Positions 51,927 through 59,106 of a stretch of 64,000 bases of DNA are shown piece by piece. Within the stretch, counting starts at the first letter, position 1. Each line of letters begins with the position of its first letter. Position numbers and translations under genes: made by a program. The stretch comes from Mogibacterium sp. (GTDB lineage: Bacteria; Bacillota; Clostridia; Peptostreptococcales; Anaerovoracaceae). The DNA is taken from contig JAFQZQ010000024.1 of NCBI GenBank assembly GCA_017405845.1, positions 22,105 through 86,104 of the forward strand, given 5' to 3'. A model generated the notes under the pieces. The model was not told the DNA's origin. It did not search any database and saw nothing but the letters and a program-made list of their open reading frames with translations.

Positions 51927-52607
51927 TTAAAGCGGTTCTATACAAATTAATTGTACTACATCTGCAGGTGTTTCGGCAATCCACGATGCGCCGGCCTGAA
52001 CAATTTCTTTCCGGTCGCCGTATCCGTAGAGAACACCTATAGAATCAATACCCGCCTCGCCGGCTCCTTCGATGTCAAACATCCTGTCGCCGACCATGAT
52101 AGCATGATCTTTCTGAAAATGATTCGTTTCGGTATCAGCCAGAAAACTAAGTGCTTTTCTGAGCAGAGAGCCTTTGTCGGTCTTCTTATTACCTCGAGCC
52201 GGCCCTATGACTGCCTGAAAATACTGGTCTATTCCTGTGTGGTGTAAAACGATCTCAGCCATATCCCGGGGCTTGGCTGTCACAACAAGAAGTATTCTGC
52301 CTGCATTCCGAAGTGTTTCGAGCATCTGCGGTACGCCGTCATAGAGAGAGACATTATATATCCCTTCCTTTTCATACGCTTCGACGAAATACGCATTTGC
52401 CTTATCCGCTTCTTCCGCACTCATTTTGTAGAATTTCTGAAAAGACTCCCACAGTACCGGACCGATCATTCTCTTCATGTCTTTACGATCCCCCGGATCG
52501 ACACCCGACTTCTCCAACGCATAGGTTATGGAGTCGTACAGCCCTTCTTCAGACTTAACGAGTGTCCCATCCAGGTCAAAGATGATGTACTGGTAACGCG
52601 CGTCCAT
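51927..52607 (-). CDS. HAD family hydrolase (phosphoglycolate phosphatase-like)
   Basis: A 226-residue HAD phosphatase with motif I IIFDLDGTLVKSEEGL at residues 8-20, a helical cap, motif II VVTAKP near 108, motif III Lys in the KKTDKGSLLRKAL region near 140, and motif IV MVGDRMFDIEGAGEAGIDSIGV near 170. It resembles Gph/PpaX, acting on small phosphorylated metabolites. Located inside the PTS operon between the IIBC gene and ptsH, it may remove phosphate from dead-end sugar phosphates made from the transported polyol. The ATG has AAGGAAGAGAAG upstream. Confidence 0.9.
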   Translation of the reverse strand: MDARYQYIIFDLDGTLVKSEEGLYDSITYALEKSGVDPGDRKDMKRMIGPVLWESFQKFYKMSAEEADKANAYFVEAYEKEGIYNVSLYDGVPQMLETLRNAGRILLVVTAKPRDMAEIVLHHTGIDQYFQAVIGPARGNKKTDKGSLLRKALSFLADTETNHFQKDHAIMVGDRMFDIEGAGEAGIDSIGVLYGYGDRKEIVQAGASWIAETPADVVQLICIEPL

Positions 52608-52631
52608 TCTTCTCTTCCTTTTTAATCAAGC

Positions 52632-52658
52632 CGGTTCGCAGATGAACTCTGCGAACCG
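52632..52658 (-). terminator. Intercistronic hairpin between the IIBC and HAD genes
   Basis: A perfect 11-bp stem (CGGTTCGCAGA / TCTGCGAACCG) with a 5-base loop is extended by an outer TTAATCA/TGATTAA pairing. There is no clear T-run, so an RNA-processing or stability role is more likely than full termination. Confidence 0.5.
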
Positions 52659-52669
52659 ATCAATTTTGA

Positions 52670-53674
52670 TTAATACAGACCTACGCTGAAAGCGAATGCG
52701 ATCAGAACTGCGAGAGGGCCTGTTACCATACGGGAGAACAGAACTGCCGGAACACCATACTCGATGGTCTCAGGCTCAGCTTCTCCGAGGGAAAGTCCTA
52801 CAGGAACGAAGTCTCCACCAACCTGACCGTCGATAGCGAACAGAGCAGGGAGAGCATACTTTGCAGGGATAGCACCTACAGCGAACTGTGCACCGAGGAG
52901 TGTACCTACGATCTGAGCGATTACAGCTCCAGGTCCGAGGATAGGTGACAGGAACGGCAGTGAGCAGATAAAGCAGATTACCAGCATGCCTGGGAGTGAT
53001 CCTGCCAGAGGTGCGATTGTGTTAGCGATTACGTTACCAAGTCCGCTTGCGCTGATGATACCAAGGATAGTACTTGTGAATGCCATGAACGGCAGGATGT
53101 TCTTGATGACCATGTCGATCGTGTCACGGCCGGCCTGGAAGAACTTACTAACAACAGCTCCAACGCCCTTACCAAGACGTACTACGAAGCCCTGCTTCTT
53201 TCCTTCATTGGCAGCAGCGATTTCTGCTTTAGCCTCATCCTTTGTCTTAGGTCCCTTGTCAGCAACAGCAGCTGCTGCAGCAGGAGCTGCTACAACTTCA
53301 GGTGCATCGCCAAGAACTTCGATATCTTTTTCCTTTACGCCTGAAACATAGATCTCAGGTGTGATGAACTGTGCAAGAGGTCCTGTAGCGCCGGATGGCA
53401 TAAGGTTTACAGTGAAGATACCCTTCTTAGGATATACTCCGCATCTTGCAGTTCCGCCGCAGTCTACTACTGCAACCATGACTTCGTCATCTGGGAGGGT
53501 TGTCTTCCAACCATCTACTGCAACGCCGCCTGTGAGGTCAGCGATCTTCTGTGCTACAGGGTGAACTCCGCCACCTGTTACGCTCAGAACTGTGAAGCAC
53601 TTTTCGGTTGGTGTAATTGTGAGAGGGCCGCCCCAGCCGCCGTCTCCAGGATTAATCTTAATTGTCTTGTACAT
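52670..53674 (-). CDS. srlE: PTS glucitol/sorbitol-family IIBC component
   Basis: A 334-residue membrane protein of the Gut/Srl family. The N-terminal IIB domain (IKINPGDGGWGGPLTI) has the phosphorylated Cys in MVAVVDCGGTARCGVYPKKG near residue 72. An Ala/Lys-rich linker (about 135-160) joins it to a IIC1 membrane domain with LPFLSPILGPGAVIAQIVG and GQVGGDFVPVGLSLGEAEPETI. The length is close to E. coli SrlE (about 320). The substrate should be a linear polyol or related compound; nothing in the sequence fixes it as sorbitol. The ATG has GAGGAGG upstream. It follows the IIC gene by 15 bp. Confidence 0.92.
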   Translation of the reverse strand: MYKTIKINPGDGGWGGPLTITPTEKCFTVLSVTGGGVHPVAQKIADLTGGVAVDGWKTTLPDDEVMVAVVDCGGTARCGVYPKKGIFTVNLMPSGATGPLAQFITPEIYVSGVKEKDIEVLGDAPEVVAAPAAAAAVADKGPKTKDEAKAEIAAANEGKKQGFVVRLGKGVGAVVSKFFQAGRDTIDMVIKNILPFMAFTSTILGIISASGLGNVIANTIAPLAGSLPGMLVICFICSLPFLSPILGPGAVIAQIVGTLLGAQFAVGAIPAKYALPALFAIDGQVGGDFVPVGLSLGEAEPETIEYGVPAVLFSRMVTGPLAVLIAFAFSVGLY

Positions 53675-53689
53675 TGTCTTACCTCCTCA

Positions 53690-54205
53690 CTACTTATTCT
53701 TGACCATGCCTGCATAGATCCTCTCTGTGAGAAGACCTCTGATGAGGATCACGATAAGACCAACGATGAAGTAACGAACAGCAAGTCCGCCAGTGCTGAG
53801 TCCAGCCTGCTGCAGACCCTGTGCGATGCCGAGCCAAACGAAGAGCTCACCGGCATTTGCGTGAGGGAACAGACCTGTGATCGGGTGTACGAAGCTTACA
53901 GCTGCATCATAGTAAGCAGGTTTATACTTCTCTTCGCAGAAACGTCCGAATGTGTAGCACATCGGGTTACCCAGGAAGAATACTGCCATCAAAGGGAGCA
54001 GTGTATACCTGAGAACAGCAAACTTTGTAATCTTCTGAGCGAATCTCTCAACCTTGTCAACACCGACCAGCTTGATGATGGAGTTGACCGCAGTCATAAG
54101 GCAGACGAGTGTAGGAATGATTCCTGTAACCCAGCCCATGAAGGTCTCTCCGCCGGCACTGAACAGTGACATGAAGCCTTCTGCCAGTTTTGCAACAAAT
54201 TCCAT
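53690..54205 (-). CDS. srlA: PTS glucitol/sorbitol-family IIC component
   Basis: A 171-residue membrane protein matching the IIC2 subunit of the glucitol family: a FVAKLAEGFMSLFSAGGETFMGWVTGIIPTLVCLMTAVNSIIK opening, LLPLMAVFFLGNPMCYTFGRF near residue 90, and SFVHPITGLFPHANAGELFVWLGIAQGL near 122. It forms the membrane channel with SrlE. The start used here has GGAGG just upstream; an upstream in-frame ATG at 54250 lacks that support. It follows the GutM-like gene after a hairpin-containing gap. Confidence 0.92.
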   Translation of the reverse strand: MEFVAKLAEGFMSLFSAGGETFMGWVTGIIPTLVCLMTAVNSIIKLVGVDKVERFAQKITKFAVLRYTLLPLMAVFFLGNPMCYTFGRFCEEKYKPAYYDAAVSFVHPITGLFPHANAGELFVWLGIAQGLQQAGLSTGGLAVRYFIVGLIVILIRGLLTERIYAGMVKNK

Positions 54206-54281
54206 AAAGTTCCTCCATTCATTTTTTGTTAAAACCTCATCTTCATACAACTTGATGAAGACACTACTTATATATATGACA

Positions 54282-54321
54282 CACCAGGCGAAGGCATTTA
54301 GCCCCGGTTGCCTTCCAGGTG
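54282..54321 (-). terminator. Intercistronic hairpin between the GutM-like and IIC genes
   Basis: CACC/GGTG outer and GAAGGCA/TGCCTTC inner stems enclose a 12-base loop. No good T-run follows. It is the third such stem-loop within this operon. Confidence 0.45.
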
Positions 54322-54340
54322 ATGCATATCGAATTGGTAT

Positions 54341-54814
54341 TTATCTGAGTCTTTTACCCTGCTTTCCTCTTTTTGTTTCCATGAAAGCTTCCTGTTCTCT
54401 CGTCAGTTCACGATCAGTCAGCCTTACTTCAAGAGCTTCCAGCGCACGGATATAACCCTGCCAGCGCTTCCATTCTTTTTTTTCAAGACTCTCAGTCAGC
54501 TTCAGAAGATCGTAGATGCTGCTGCCGACAAGAGGCTGTCCCAGGAAAGAATCCACCGGGTGAAAGCGTGCCCATAGTCCGGGCCCGTCCAGTGCCTCTG
54601 CACCGGTGATGATACCATCGTTATCGCAGGCAATAATGGCAATATGACCATCAAAGAATCTGCCGCGCCTCTGTCCCATGCCGACATTTCCCAGCTGGTG
54701 CACTCTGCGGACTGCTCTCTGATAACTCTTGATCTGCAGCACTCCGCCGAGCGACTGCATTATGAGCAATCCCAATACTATCAATAACAGAACGGATACT
54801 CCGCTGAGGTTCAT
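54341..54814 (-). CDS. gutM: GutM-like glucitol operon activator protein
   Basis: A protein of about 157 residues with an N-terminal membrane helix (VSVLLLIVLGLLIMQSLGGVLQIKSYQRAVRRVHQLGNVGMGQRRG in style), then a small domain (GHIAIIACDNDGIITGAEALDG...RFHPVDSFLGQ) and a charged C-terminal helix. The pattern matches the glucitol operon activator GutM family, although the C-terminus is longer than in E. coli. Despite the name, a role as a membrane PTS accessory protein is possible. The ATG has CAGGAG upstream. It is first in the minus-strand PTS operon. Confidence 0.82.
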   Translation of the reverse strand: MNLSGVSVLLLIVLGLLIMQSLGGVLQIKSYQRAVRRVHQLGNVGMGQRRGRFFDGHIAIIACDNDGIITGAEALDGPGLWARFHPVDSFLGQPLVGSSIYDLLKLTESLEKKEWKRWQGYIRALEALEVRLTDRELTREQEAFMETKRGKQGKRLR

Positions 54815-55095
54815 GATGTATACTCCTGTTTTTCCCCTATTATAATGACTGTATTGTATCTCCAATCCGTGTCAAATATCAAGGATTATGTTCTGACCAT
54901 ATGCCTAAATTAATGTATCTTTAGCAAAGTTTTGCAAATTTTGTTCCTATGCGTAGATTGACACAAATTTATCTATTCATTTGCTTCAATTATCGCATAT
55001 TTTTGCAGAAAAAAGTCAATACCATCATAAAGTGCAAGGATGCCACTATAGTATTGTTAACTTTGGGGAGCCAATAAATTAGGTAAAAATATACG

Positions 55096-55133
55096 CAAAT
55101 GTTCTTGACATTTGTTTAAATATGGATTATGAT
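55096..55133 (+). promoter_or_regulatory. Promoter and CATTTG-type operator of the isomerase-aldolase operon
   Basis: TTGACA (55105-55110), a 17-bp spacer and TATGAT (55128-55133). The -35 box is covered by the inverted repeat CAAATGT-N5-ACATTTG (55096-55114). Similar CATTTG boxes occur at 54978-54983 and in the srlB upstream region. The AT-rich stretch 54815-55193 holds no gene; it divides the minus-strand PTS operon from the plus-strand operon. Confidence 0.65.
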
Positions 55134-55193
55134 AGGCTCATAAAATGAAACTACACTGAATTACTATATAAAATGAAAGAGAGGAACAGATCC

Positions 55194-55889
55194 ATGGTAA
55201 AAGCTGAACGTCCATTCCTGATCGTCAATCCAAAATCTTATCTCTATGGTCAGAAGAGCCTGGAGCTCGCTATGGCTGCTGACAAGACAGCTGCTGAGAC
55301 CGGTCTTCAGATTTATTTCACATGTCCTTATGCTGATATCAGACTGATCAAGCAGAACACAAGCCATGTGATCGTCTGTGCACAGTCTCTCGATCCGCTG
55401 ACACCGGGACGCGGCATGGGACACGTACTCCCTGAGTCTCTCAAAGAGGCCGGTGCTGACGCAGTATTCCTCAACCACGCAGAGAACCCTAAGACAGTTG
55501 CAGAGCTCAGCGCCTGCATCAAGCGTGCAAAAGAGCTTGAGATGATCACTGTAGTATGCGCAGACAGCACAAAGGAAGCTGCTGCTGTTGCCTGCCTCGA
55601 TGCAGACATCGTACTGGCAGAGCCTACAGACCTGATCGGAACAGGCAAGACTGCTGATGACTCTTACGTCACAGAAACAGTTGCTGCACTTCACAAAGTA
55701 AATCCGGACGTGCTGGTCATGATCGCTTCCGGCGTTGTTACAGCTGATGACTGCTACAATGTAGTAAGACTCGGCGCAGACGGCACCGGCGCAACTTCCG
55801 GCATCCTGAACGCTCCATCGCCGGCTGTACGTGTACAGGAGATGGCAGAGGCAATCGTTAAAGCTTATAAGGAAAGAGAAGGTAAATAA
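55194..55889 (+). CDS. Archaeal-type triosephosphate isomerase family protein
   Basis: A protein of about 231 residues, shorter than bacterial TpiA (about 250). N-terminal FLIVNPKSYLYGQKSLELA has the catalytic Lys region (N-x-K). FLNHAENPKTVAEL near residue 95 holds the catalytic His, VLAEPTDLIGTGK near 140 the catalytic Glu, and IASGVVTADDCYNVVRLGADGTGATSGIL near 180 the phosphate-binding loop. These match the archaeal-type isomerases also used in tetrulose- or erythrulose-phosphate pathways. In this locus it may isomerise a product of the polyol route. The start used has GAGAGGAACAG upstream. It is first of three genes, with yjbQ and the aldolase. Confidence 0.82.
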   Translation: MVKAERPFLIVNPKSYLYGQKSLELAMAADKTAAETGLQIYFTCPYADIRLIKQNTSHVIVCAQSLDPLTPGRGMGHVLPESLKEAGADAVFLNHAENPKTVAELSACIKRAKELEMITVVCADSTKEAAAVACLDADIVLAEPTDLIGTGKTADDSYVTETVAALHKVNPDVLVMIASGVVTADDCYNVVRLGADGTGATSGILNAPSPAVRVQEMAEAIVKAYKEREGK

Positions 55890-55891
55890 TA

Positions 55892-56422
55892 ATGAAGATT
55901 TACAAAGAGCAGATCAACCTGAAGTCCCACGGCGGAACACCTACTTTTATCAACATCACTCCTGAGGTTAAGCAGGCCATCGCAAACAGCGGCATCCAGA
56001 GCGGAATCGTAACTATCATTTCGCCGCATACAACATGCTCGGTATTCTTTGAAGAGTTCGTTCACGACCTTACAGAAGACGGAACAGAATTCCTGCAGGT
56101 AGACCTGAACGATGCACTGAAGAAGATCATTCCTGATCAGACTGAGATTCCTCCTGCTGGTCAGTATATGTATCCGGGTCCTGAGCACTATGCAGACGTT
56201 GCTTCCTGGCCTGATGCAGAAGCATATCTCCCTGGCGGCGACAAGACTGCCCTTCTCAACTGCGACGCACACATGAAGGCAACCCTCCTCGGCAACAGCG
56301 CAACACTGGAAGTCGAAGGCGGCAAGCTGGCAGTCGGATCCACAGGTTATGTATATTTCGTAGACTTTGACAGAACAAGAGAACGCGGCAGAAGATGCAG
56401 AATCATCGTAATGGGCGAATAA
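55892..56422 (+). CDS. YjbQ family protein (UPF0047)
   Basis: A 176-residue protein with the YjbQ signature: an SGIQSGIVTIISPHTTCSVFFEEF segment near residue 38, the HDLTEDGTEFLQVDLND helix, NCDAHMKATLLGNSATLEVEGGKLAVGSTGYVYFVDFDRTRERG at the C-terminus, with conserved His and Asp residues forming a possible metal site. At 176 residues it is longer than the usual 130-140, with an insert near the middle (IPPAGQYMYPGPEHYADVASWPDAEAY). E. coli YjbQ has weak thiamine-phosphate synthase activity; the true role is unknown. It starts 2 bp after the isomerase gene. Confidence 0.9.
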   Translation: MKIYKEQINLKSHGGTPTFINITPEVKQAIANSGIQSGIVTIISPHTTCSVFFEEFVHDLTEDGTEFLQVDLNDALKKIIPDQTEIPPAGQYMYPGPEHYADVASWPDAEAYLPGGDKTALLNCDAHMKATLLGNSATLEVEGGKLAVGSTGYVYFVDFDRTRERGRRCRIIVMGE

Positions 56423-56444
56423 TCAGGACAAGGAGGATATAGAA

Positions 56445-57275
56445 ATGCTTGTTAATTCAAAAGTACTGTTTGAGAAGGCCCAGGAAGGCCACTACGCTAT
56501 CCCATCCGCAAATGTTCTCGATATGGAGAGCATCAAGAACCACATTCAGCTGGCAGAGAAGCTCGGTCTCCCACTGATCGTCGGTGTAGCTGAGAGCCAT
56601 CTCGGCAACAACATCAGCCTTGAGGACGCAGCTCTGGTCGGCAGAAAGTATGCTGCTGAGGCAAGCGTTCCTGTTGTTCTGCACCTTGACCACGGTGAAA
56701 GCTTTGAGACATGCAAGAAGGCTATCGACCTCGGATTCACTTCCGTCATGATCGACGCTTCCATGAAGAGCTTTGAAAAAAACGTAGAGACAACACGTAA
56801 GGTAGTTGAGTATGCACATGCCCGCGGAGTAACTGTTGAGGCTGAGATCGGACACGTTGCAAGCAACTTCGACGAGAACGACACAGAAACACTGTATACA
56901 ACAGCTGAGGAAGCTTCTTCATTCGCTGAGCAGTCAGGCTGCGATTCCCTCGCTATCTCGATTGGTACAGCTCACGGCGTATATAAGGCAAAGGCTATCC
57001 CTGAGATCAGCTTCGATTCACTTGCAAAAATCCGTCAGGCAACAAACGTACCTCTCGTACTTCACGGTGGTTCCGGCTCCGGAGACGACAACCTCAGCCG
57101 CTGCGCTAAGGAAGGTATTTGCAAGGTCAACATTTATACTGACCTCTATCTTGCAGCTATGAAGGCTCTTGATGAAGAGGATACTTCAAGCTACTTCAAG
57201 GTAAGAGATGCCCTGCAGAAGGGAATGAACGAATGCCTCGAGCATTATTTCAAAGTATTCGGTACAAGAGCATAA
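56445..57275 (+). CDS. Class II ketose-bisphosphate aldolase family protein
   Basis: A 276-residue zinc aldolase of the fructose/tagatose-bisphosphate type. Metal ligands are in VPVVLHLDHGESFETCKKAI (near residue 80), GVTVEAEIGHVAS near 128, IGTAHGVYK near 177 and LVLHGGSGSGDDNL near 207; NIYTDLYLAA near 230 binds phosphate. It should cleave a ketose phosphate into DHAP and an aldehyde. At 276 residues it is close to the GatY/KbaY group. It ends the three-gene operon before a bidirectional terminator. AAGGAGGATATAG precedes the start. Confidence 0.93.
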   Translation: MLVNSKVLFEKAQEGHYAIPSANVLDMESIKNHIQLAEKLGLPLIVGVAESHLGNNISLEDAALVGRKYAAEASVPVVLHLDHGESFETCKKAIDLGFTSVMIDASMKSFEKNVETTRKVVEYAHARGVTVEAEIGHVASNFDENDTETLYTTAEEASSFAEQSGCDSLAISIGTAHGVYKAKAIPEISFDSLAKIRQATNVPLVLHGGSGSGDDNLSRCAKEGICKVNIYTDLYLAAMKALDEEDTSSYFKVRDALQKGMNECLEHYFKVFGTRA

Positions 57276-57310
57276 AACAACGAACACGATATTCATATTT
57301 CTAATCCGAT

Positions 57311-57355
57311 AAAAAAAATGGCGGAAGCACCTTACAGGACTTCCGCCGTTTTTTT
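57311..57355. terminator. Bidirectional terminator between aldolase and sorC-type regulator
   Basis: GGCGGAAG / CTTCCGCC (57320-57347) with a 12-base loop; AAAAAAAA precedes and TTTTTTT follows. Confidence 0.9.
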
Positions 57356-57370
57356 GTATTCTGATTACTG

Positions 57371-58348
57371 CTACTGCGCCAGTTCGATAAGTTTCCTTGC
57401 GCATTCAGTATCTGTGATCAGTATGTTGATAAATCCTCCGCGTATTGCACCTATCACGGCATCTACCTTTCTCGCTCCGCCGGCGATGCCGATCTTGCTT
57501 GGGATCCTGCGGATATCAGCAAGACGCATGGCAGCTACGCGGTCATTATAGAAGCTGTACTGGTCGGTATTTCCATCCTGATCGTAGAACTGCAGACACA
57601 TATCGCCTACTGCTCCCCTCTCTACCAGTTTTTTGCGATCCTCTTCCATCAGGTATCCGGCCTTGCTCAGAGTATGCTCCGTACCGTCCGGAACTCCTAT
57701 TCCTACGACAACGACGTTCAGTCTTTTGAACTCATCGAGAATGTAGTTGACTGCTTTTTCCTTCATGAAAAATTCGAGAACTTTCCAGTCTGAAAAAACA
57801 GCCGGTGAGAGGAACTGCGTGTAGGTTCCGCCGAACTTATCCGCAAACTTTCTTGCGATCTCATTTCCCTGCACATCTGTGCCTTCGACGGTGATCCTGC
57901 TGATGCTTCCTTCAAGTGCAACAAAGAGAAGATTCTTGTGTTTCTCATATGCCTTGTTGGTGTTAACGACATTGTTGAGCGTATTGCCCATGGCAACGCC
58001 TATCCGGTCACCCTCTTTAAAGAAGCTGTGCAGATAATCTGACGCAGAGCCGAACATATAGGATGCTGCTTCAGACCTTGTGTCAAGCACACTGTTTTCG
58101 ACTATCAGTACATCTTTAAGTCCGTATGCTCTCTCGAGGGTCTTTTCCATGTCACCGTAGTCATAGAAGCGCGGGTTATGCAGCTCAATTGTGACTATAC
58201 CCATCTCGCGGCCCTTCTGGAGCATGCGCAGTACGGAAGATCTGGATACACCCAGGTAATCTCCGACTTCCTGTTGATTCATATTATCCTGATAGTAAAG
58301 GCTGCAGACCTTATATATCAGACGCTCGTCATCTACGATCTTTTTCAT
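57371..58348 (-). CDS. SorC family sugar-binding transcriptional regulator
   Basis: A 325-residue regulator. The N-terminal helix-turn-helix (YYQDNMNQQEVGDYLGVSRSSVLRMLQKGREMGIV) is of the SorC/DeoR type, and the rest is the C-terminal sugar-phosphate-binding domain (DVLIVENSVLDT, GVAMGNTLNNVVN, VVVGIGVPDG, IGIAGGARKVDAVIGAIRGGFINILITDTECA). Such proteins sense a phosphorylated sugar and switch off their operons in its absence. It lies in the middle of the polyol locus, between the aldolase operon and the IIA gene, and is the best candidate to bind the CATTTG inverted repeats at both promoters. Confidence 0.93.
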   Translation of the reverse strand: MKKIVDDERLIYKVCSLYYQDNMNQQEVGDYLGVSRSSVLRMLQKGREMGIVTIELHNPRFYDYGDMEKTLERAYGLKDVLIVENSVLDTRSEAASYMFGSASDYLHSFFKEGDRIGVAMGNTLNNVVNTNKAYEKHKNLLFVALEGSISRITVEGTDVQGNEIARKFADKFGGTYTQFLSPAVFSDWKVLEFFMKEKAVNYILDEFKRLNVVVVGIGVPDGTEHTLSKAGYLMEEDRKKLVERGAVGDMCLQFYDQDGNTDQYSFYNDRVAAMRLADIRRIPSKIGIAGGARKVDAVIGAIRGGFINILITDTECARKLIELAQ

Positions 58349-58376
58349 TTCATTTTTCCTTTTCGGATTTGTAGCA

Positions 58377-58512
58377 CAAATGCTTCAGTTGAGTAAATGC
58401 ATTTGATTGAAAGTGCTTTTAGATTATATAGACCAAAGTTGACAAAAGCAACCGTTCTTCGTCAATTTTCTAACAAATATTCTAAACATATTCATTTGTA
58501 TGCAAGCATTTG
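58377..58512. promoter_or_regulatory. Cluster of CATTTG boxes upstream of the IIA gene
   Basis: CAAATGC-N15-GCATTTG (58377-58405), then CATTTG at 58493-58498 and 58507-58512. They share the half-site of the operator at 55096-55114 and lie between the SorC-type gene and srlB. Confidence 0.45.
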
Positions 58513-58567
58513 TGTAAATTAATATGGTTAAATAGTGCTTTTTACTCATATGTTCTGAACAAAACGC

Positions 58568-58596
58568 TTGAAGTTGGACGTAATAAGACATATAAT
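58568..58596 (+). promoter_or_regulatory. Promoter of the srlB-dehydrogenase operon
   Basis: TTGAAG (58568-58573), a 17-bp spacer and a perfect TATAAT (58591-58596). The leader is about 40 bases and ends in AGAAGGAGGT. Confidence 0.65.
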
Positions 58597-58641
58597 ACTC
58601 AATGTAAAGAGATATCAAACGCAACTAGAAGGAGGTCCCAT

Positions 58642-59013
58642 ATGAAATTTGATGTAACCGTTACCGGACTCGGCGATATGGCACTTGCATTCCTCGATCC
58701 TGCAATGGAGATGAGATTCGTGATTCTTTTCAACGATGATGCACCTGCTGAGCTGGCTGAACTGGCTATCCTGCACACACAGTCGGAGGTCTATGAAGCA
58801 CCTGCTCCTGGCGACACAATGAAGATCGGAGCAAAGACTTATAAGATCACAGCTGTTGGCGATGAGGCTGTACAAACACTCAGAGACCTGGGACACTGCA
58901 CACTTGCGTTCACAGCAGATACAGAGCCTTACCGTCCTGGATGCATCAACCTGGATGGTGAGATTATCACAGAAGCAGACGTTGCTGACGGAACTGTTAT
59001 CCAGATCTTCTAG
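58642..59013 (+). CDS. srlB: PTS glucitol/sorbitol-family IIA component
   Basis: A 123-residue cytosolic IIA protein of the glucitol family: VTGLGDMALAFLDPAMEMRFVILFNDDAPAELAELAILH in family style with the likely phosphorylated His at about residue 48, then GDTMKIGAKTYKITAVGDEAVQTLRDLGHCTLAF, and a Gly-Glu-Ile-rich C-terminal strand region ending in GTVIQIF. It takes phosphate from HPr and gives it to the Cys of the IIB domain (52670-53674). The other PTS genes are on the opposite strand 4 kb away. The chosen ATG has AGAAGGAGGT directly upstream; a longer upstream frame is not needed. Confidence 0.92.
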   Translation: MKFDVTVTGLGDMALAFLDPAMEMRFVILFNDDAPAELAELAILHTQSEVYEAPAPGDTMKIGAKTYKITAVGDEAVQTLRDLGHCTLAFTADTEPYRPGCINLDGEIITEADVADGTVIQIF

Positions 59014-59106
59014 GCGTCCGCTAAACAAGGTATCAATTTTAGCAAACATAGATAATTAGAAATCCATATCTCAAAGCATAAAGATCAAATAAGGAGGATT
59101 ACTATT

